NCBI GenBank assembly: GCA_031259605.1 | Contig: JAIRLE010000145.1 | Location: 1-10,549 of the forward strand | DNA from: Zoogloeaceae bacterium | GTDB lineage: Bacteria > Pseudomonadota > Gammaproteobacteria > Burkholderiales > Rhodocyclaceae | Direction: 5' to 3' | DNA length: 10,549 nucleotides | Shown: in pieces, positions 7,266-10,549 of the stretch | How the letters are laid out: each line of letters opens with the position of its first letter | How positions within the stretch are numbered: the stretch's first letter is position 1 | The notes under the pieces: generated by a model | The model's database searches: none | Seen by the model: the letters and a program-made list of their open reading frames with translations, nothing else | What the model was told of the DNA's origin: nothing | Position numbers and translations under genes: made by a program

Positions 7266-7565
7266 CATGCCCGGGACCTCCTGTGTTCCCCACTCTTCCC
7301 CATCTTCCCAACACTGGCTTTTGTGCTTCGCGCCAAGCGCATTTCATGGCTTGGGCCGTCCGCAGTTCCTCGCGCAACACCCGGCGCAATTCGGGAAGCG
7401 TAACCAGTAAATCTTCCTCATCCGTCGCGCGCTTCTCCCGCAAGCGAAATACCGCCCGGCAAGTGTTCGCGCTTCGTCCGCAAGATTTTCCTCCGCTTTT
7501 CCGGTGATAGGGACACGGACGGAAAACGGGTAGAATTCGTCATCTTTTTCCGGAGCGTTCTTCCC
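7266..7565. other. Upstream region of argB; no convincing gene
   Basis: These 300 bases contain no + strand frame with a ribosome site. A minus-strand frame (7443 down to 7150, TTG start, 97 residues) begins with a plausible amphipathic acidic/arginine-rich stretch (DEEDLLVTLPELRRVLREE). It then runs into glycine/proline-rich sequence and straight through the attC-like stem, so at least its last third is probably not native coding. It could be the remnant of a short gene divergent from argB, possibly frameshifted, because adjacent minus frames are also open to about 7560. I see no tRNA, IS ends or terminator here. Confidence 0.4.
7510..7555 (+). promoter_or_regulatory. Possible argB promoter and ribosome binding site
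   Basis: TAGAAT at 7531-7536 is a good sigma-70 -10 match. The best upstream -35 candidate, GGGACA at 7510-7515, matches only four of six bases with a short 15-base spacer, so this call is weak. GGAG at 7552-7555 lies 10 bases before the argB ATG and supports that start. I see no clear operator. Confidence 0.35.
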
Positions 7566-8462
7566 ATGTCCGCTGAACCTGTTGCTGGTGTCGCGGCGGT
7601 CGTCAAGGCCGCCATCCTGGCCGAAGCCCTGCCGTATATCCGCAAGTTTCACGGCAAGACCATCGTGGTCAAGTACGGCGGCAACGCCATGACGGAAGAG
7701 CGCCTGAAGCAGAGCTTCGCCCGTGACGTGGTGCTGCTGAAGCTGGTGGGCATGAACGTGGTGGTGGTGCATGGCGGCGGTCCGCAGATTGAAAGCCTGC
7801 TGGCGCGTGTCGGCAAGAAGGGCGAGTTCATCCAGGGAATGCGCGTGACCGACGCGGAGACCATGGACATGGTGGAAATGGTGCTGGGCGGGCAGGTGAA
7901 CAAGGACGTGGTCAATCTGATCAACCAGGCGGGCGGCAAGGCCGTGGGGCTGACCGGCAAGGATGGCGGCCTGATTCGCGCCAAGAAGCTGCTTTTGCCC
8001 AACAAGGAAAGTCCGGGCGATCAGATTGATGTCGGCCAGGTTGGCGATATTACCGCCATCGATCCGTCGCTCATCGGCCTGCTGGATTCCGGCGCGTTCA
8101 TCCCGGTGATTGCGCCGATTGGCGTGGGCGCGGGTGGCGAAACCTACAACATCAACGCCGACGTCGTCGCCGGCAAAATCGCGGAAATCCTGAAGGCGGA
8201 AAAGCTGGTGCTGCTGACCAATACGCCGGGCGTGCTGGACAAAAATGGCGCGTTGCTGACCGGCATTACCCCCAGGGACATCGATGACATGGCAGCCGAC
8301 GGCACACTTTCCGGCGGCATGTTGCCAAAAATCGCCTCGGCGCTGGATGCGGCGAGAAACGGCGTCAAGAGTGTGCATATCATCGACGGACGCGCCGAAC
8401 ACGCCCTGCTCTTGGAAATCCTCACCGACCACGGCGTCGGCACCATGATCCGCAGCCATTGA
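7566..8462 (+). CDS. argB: Acetylglutamate kinase
   Basis: ArgB phosphorylates N-acetyl-L-glutamate with ATP to N-acetylglutamyl-5-phosphate, the second step of the acetylated arginine pathway, in the cytosol. The 298 residues match the usual length. Visible amino acid kinase motifs are VVKYGGNAM (K36), HGGGPQI (69-75, substrate loop), the MRVTDAETMDMVEMVLGGQVNKD segment, YNINAD (D199) and GGMLPKI (K255). The N-terminal extension of about 30 residues before the first strand, with ILAEALPYIRKF, is like that of hexameric arginine-inhibited kinases, so end-product inhibition by arginine is likely (family inference). GGAG ten bases upstream supports the start. dapE follows after 21 bases, suggesting cotranscription. 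Confidence 0.97.
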   Translation: MSAEPVAGVAAVVKAAILAEALPYIRKFHGKTIVVKYGGNAMTEERLKQSFARDVVLLKLVGMNVVVVHGGGPQIESLLARVGKKGEFIQGMRVTDAETMDMVEMVLGGQVNKDVVNLINQAGGKAVGLTGKDGGLIRAKKLLLPNKESPGDQIDVGQVGDITAIDPSLIGLLDSGAFIPVIAPIGVGAGGETYNINADVVAGKIAEILKAEKLVLLTNTPGVLDKNGALLTGITPRDIDDMAADGTLSGGMLPKIASALDAARNGVKSVHIIDGRAEHALLLEILTDHGVGTMIRSH

Positions 8463-8483
8463 GCCGCGGCTTCCGGTCTCCCG

Positions 8484-9674
8484 ATGACGCTCCCCGCCGT
8501 TCTTGATCTGGCCCAGGCGCTGATTGCCTGTCCTTCCGTCACGCCGGAGGATGGCGGCGCGCTCGAGTCGATCCGCGCGCGTCTCTTGCCGCTCGGCTTT
8601 TGCTGCGAGGCCATCGACCGTAACGCGACCCGCAACCTGTGGGCGCGACGCGGCACGAAAGTGCCGCTTTTCTGCTTTGCCGGACATGTCGATGTCGTCC
8701 CTCCCGGCCCACTGGACGCCTGGACTTCGCCGCCCTTCGTTCCCACGTTGCGCGACGGATTTTTATATGGGCGCGGTGCGGCGGACATGAAGGCTTCCCT
8801 TGCCGCCATGCTCGTTGCGGCGGAAAACTTCATTCAATCCAATCCTGTTCATCCCGGCTCGATCGCTTTTTTGCTCACTTCCGACGAGGAGGGTGACGCG
8901 AGGGACGGCACGCTTGCCGTGGTGGAAACCTTGAAAGCGCGTGGCGAGACCATCGATTATTGCGTCGTCGGTGAACCCACTGCCGTGGCCCGGGTGGGCG
9001 ACACGATAAAAAACGGGCGGCGCGGCTCGCTTTCCGGCAGGCTCAAGGTCAAGGGCGCGCAATGCCACATCGCCTATCCCGAAAAGGGGAAGAACCCGAT
9101 TCACGCGCTCGCCCCGGCCTTGACGGAACTCGTCATGACCCGCTGGGATGAAGGCAACGCATATTTTTCACCCACGACTTGGCAGGTTTCCAATCTCCAC
9201 GCGGGGGTCGGCGCGAACAACGTCATCCCGGCTTTTGTGGATGTCCTTTTCAACTTCCGCTTCTCCCCCGCCAGCGCGCCGGAGTGCCTGCAAGCGCGAT
9301 TTACGGAAATTCTAGAAAAGTACGCGCTGGACTATGAACTCGACTGGACATTGGGTGCGCAGCCTTTCTTGACGCGGCAAGGGGAATTGGCCGAGGCGGC
9401 GCGGGAAGCCATCCGGGAAACCACTGGCCTGATTCCAGGATTTTCCACAACCGGCGGCACGTCCGATGCCCGCTTCATTGCCGAGATCTGCCCGCAGTTG
9501 CTGGAAATCGGCCCGGTGAACGCCACCAGCCACCAGATCGACGAATGTGTCGCCATCGATGCCCTGCCAACGCTCACCCGGATTCATGAGCGGATATTGG
9601 AACGGATGTTGGGGAACAACCCCGGTGAACCGAACACGCAGGAAGCTGTTTCAAAAATTGAAAGCGGCGGATAA
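8484..9674 (+). CDS. dapE: Succinyl-diaminopimelate desuccinylase
   Basis: DapE is a cytosolic di-zinc M20 peptidase-family enzyme that hydrolyses N-succinyl-L,L-diaminopimelate to L,L-diaminopimelate and succinate for lysine and peptidoglycan. Metal and catalytic residues are in place: H68 and D70 in AGHVDVVPPG, D101 in GRGAADMK, E135 (general base) and E136 in SDEEG, E164 in VGEPT and H350 in ATSHQIDE. The dimerization (lid) domain lies between about 180 and 290. At 396 residues it is some 15-20 longer than typical. The extra tail after ERMLGNN is polar and low in complexity, and lies beside the likely island junction. Only weak Shine-Dalgarno sequence precedes the ATG, consistent with translation on an argB-dapE message. 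ArgE, a related deacylase, is less likely given GRGAADMK and the close match to DapE throughout. Confidence 0.95.
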   Translation: MTLPAVLDLAQALIACPSVTPEDGGALESIRARLLPLGFCCEAIDRNATRNLWARRGTKVPLFCFAGHVDVVPPGPLDAWTSPPFVPTLRDGFLYGRGAADMKASLAAMLVAAENFIQSNPVHPGSIAFLLTSDEEGDARDGTLAVVETLKARGETIDYCVVGEPTAVARVGDTIKNGRRGSLSGRLKVKGAQCHIAYPEKGKNPIHALAPALTELVMTRWDEGNAYFSPTTWQVSNLHAGVGANNVIPAFVDVLFNFRFSPASAPECLQARFTEILEKYALDYELDWTLGAQPFLTRQGELAEAAREAIRETTGLIPGFSTTGGTSDARFIAEICPQLLEIGPVNATSHQIDECVAIDALPTLTRIHERILERMLGNNPGEPNTQEAVSKIESGG

Positions 9675-9705
9675 GCGTCCTCGTCAAAAGCGAGAGCCGA
9701 AGGCT

Positions 9706-9777
9706 CGCGGCAATCCAGTACGGCCTCCGTTTGCCTTGCCGCTTCGGAAAAACGGAACCGCCGCCTGGATCGCCGCG
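9706..9777. repeat. Large imperfect inverted repeat after dapE
   Basis: The left arm at 9706-9732 starts CGCGGCAATCCAG and ends CCGTTT. The right arm at 9750-9777 reads in reverse complement CGCGGCGATCCAG... and ends CCGTTT, with mismatches and a one-base length difference in the middle. The loop is about 17 bases. An overlapping perfect 8-bp pair, CAGTACGG (9716-9723) and CCGTACTG (9784-9791), offers an alternative fold. It may be a dapE mRNA 3' structure, an extragenic palindromic element or part of the attachment region. Confidence 0.6.
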
Positions 9778-9803
9778 TCAAATCCGTACTGTATTCCATA
9801 GGT

Positions 9804-9813
9804 ATCCGCGGAT
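9804..9813. promoter_or_regulatory. Perfect palindrome ATCCGCGGAT, possible attachment-core or operator
   Basis: ATCCGCGGAT is self-complementary over ten bases and is followed directly by GTCTACA. It sits where GC-rich host-like sequence gives way to AT-rich sequence leading to the integrase. A role in recombination or regulation is inference from position only. Confidence 0.3.
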
Positions 9814-9900
9814 GTCTACAAGCTGTTGAAAATAGATAGTTTTTCGTTTTTCACAGTCTCCCGGAAGCAACGGAAATCCACGGGCAGCCAGAGTTTTTAA

Positions 9901-9977
9901 GTCCATTTTTCAGTCCATGAATCGGGGGGCATTGGTTGCGGTTTTTCTCCAGTGGAACAGGATGGACGGCGATGGAC
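9901..9977. promoter_or_regulatory. Paired GTCCAT / ATGGAC hexamers, candidate integrase arm-type sites
   Basis: GTCCAT occurs at 9901-9906 and 9913-9918 (12 bases apart, each preceded by A). Its reverse complement ATGGAC occurs at 9962-9967 and 9972-9977 (10 bases apart, inside a tandem GATGGACGGC). Two direct copies facing two inverted copies at about one helical turn, just upstream of an integrase gene, fits binding by an integrase arm domain or a small regulator. This is a pattern seen directly; the function is inferred. Confidence 0.4.
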
Positions 9978-10019
9978 GGCAGAACCATTCAGGCCATGAC
10001 TCGCACGCAAGGAGTTATC

Positions 10020-10549
10020 ATGGCACTCATCGACACCGCCGCCCGGCAAGCGAAAGCCGCCGGCAAAGCTTACACCCTCGGCGACCTGGACGGACTGTCC
10101 TTGGCGGTTTCCCCGCAAGGCGGCAAATCGTGGCATTTTCGCTACTACTGGGGCGGCAAACAGAAACGCATGTCTCTGGGCACCTACCCCGAAGTATCCC
10201 TGCGGGAAGCGCGCCAAGCGCGCGAGGAAGCGCGCGCCCTGCTCGCCAAGGGCGTGAATCCACACACGCACCGCCAACAGAAACGGCAGACCGTCCGCCT
10301 GTCCAGCGAATATACCTTCGAGGCCGTCTTTCATCAGTGGCTCGCACGGCACGCGCTGGGAATCCAGACCGGCGAGCGGAGCACCTACTCGAACATACTG
10401 CGCATGTTCAACCACGATGTCCTGCCTGTCCTGAGGAAACGCTCGATCCTCGACCTGCGGCGTTCCGACCTGCTGGAAGTCATCGGCAGGATCGAACGCC
10501 GAAAAGCATTATCCCTCTCGGAGAGTGTGCGCGGCTACCTCCATCAGAT
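10020..10549 (+). CDS. P4-type tyrosine integrase, N-terminal part (3' end outside window)
   Basis: Site-specific recombinase that would insert and excise a genomic island. The 176 visible residues begin with the arm-binding domain (DUF4102-like): GDLDGLSLAVSPQGGKSWHFRYY, then KQKRMSLGTYPEVSLREAR and an arginine/alanine-rich helix ending LLAKGVNPH. From about residue 100 the helical core-binding (SAM-like) domain starts, with FEAVFHQWLARH and the NHDVLPVL segment. The catalytic domain with the Arg-His-Arg-Tyr residues lies beyond the window, so intactness cannot be judged. A strong AAGGAG (10009-10014) five bases before ATG fixes the start. Its reading away from dapE suggests the rest of the island lies to the right. 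Confidence 0.93.
   Translation, partial: MALIDTAARQAKAAGKAYTLGDLDGLSLAVSPQGGKSWHFRYYWGGKQKRMSLGTYPEVSLREARQAREEARALLAKGVNPHTHRQQKRQTVRLSSEYTFEAVFHQWLARHALGIQTGERSTYSNILRMFNHDVLPVLRKRSILDLRRSDLLEVIGRIERRKALSLSESVRGYLHQ

Larger units (their letters stand above)
9675..10019. other. dapE-integrase intergenic region, probable island end (attL) zone
   Basis: This 345-base gap has no convincing gene. A GAGCC-GAA-GGCTC hairpin, extended to eight pairs with one mismatch (9691-9709), follows dapE but has no T-run. Then come a long imperfect dyad (9706-9777), a 10-bp palindrome (9804-9813), an AT-rich stretch (about 9825-9900) and hexamer pairs (9901-9977). P4-type integrases normally lie just inside one end of their element, so an attachment junction is expected here. 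I could not find a tRNA or tmRNA 3' end, so the target site is not identified. Confidence 0.5.

Noticed and set aside
7344..8687. A 447-residue minus-strand frame opposite argB and the start of dapE
   Set aside because: It lies opposite the entire argB gene, whose motifs are unmistakable, and has no family signal of its own.
9691..9709. GAGCC-GAA-GGCTC hairpin as the dapE terminator
   Set aside because: The sequence after the stem is GC-rich without a T-run.
9675..10019. tRNA gene as the island's attachment target
   Set aside because: I looked for a GTTCRA T-loop and a paired acceptor stem and found neither on either strand.

Overview
The window is bacterial, GC-rich and rich in GCG/CGC codons. 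The ArgB and DapE sequences and the pilJ-chpA pairing without a methyltransferase or methylesterase gene between or after them suggest a betaproteobacterium. That assignment rests on recalled family resemblance, not on a search.

Layout, left to right, all confident genes on the + strand. Bases 1-483 are the 3' end of pilJ, the chemoreceptor of the type IV pilus Pil-Chp system. A 139-base leader (484-622) with several competing hairpins separates it from chpA/pilL (623-6865). chpA encodes a 2080-residue hybrid histidine kinase with four histidine-bearing Hpt domains, two degenerate Hpt-like modules, a CheA-type kinase core, a CheW-like domain and a C-terminal receiver. Together PilJ and ChpA would sense surface or chemical cues and control pilus extension and retraction.

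Bases 6866-7565 hold no ordinary gene. The first 400 bases look like a single integron gene cassette. A GTTRRRY core site overlaps the chpA stop codon, and a 70-base attC-like site (R'', L'', a perfect 13-bp stem, L', R') lies at 7196-7265. Removing 6862-7259 would leave chpA with the same last residue and a TAG stop, as expected for insertion exactly at G^TT. The cassette's gene is uncertain; the best candidate is a 50-residue protein with a CxxC-x7-HxxxH motif. Bases 7266-7565 are the upstream region of argB.

argB (N-acetylglutamate kinase, 7566-8462) and dapE (succinyl-diaminopimelate desuccinylase, 8484-9674) follow 21 bases apart and probably share a transcript for arginine and lysine/peptidoglycan precursor synthesis. 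The 345 bases after dapE carry a large imperfect dyad, a 10-bp palindrome and paired GTCCAT/ATGGAC hexamers. They lead into a P4-type tyrosine integrase (10020 to the window end, truncated), so a genomic island probably begins between dapE and 10020. No rRNA, tRNA or CRISPR was seen.
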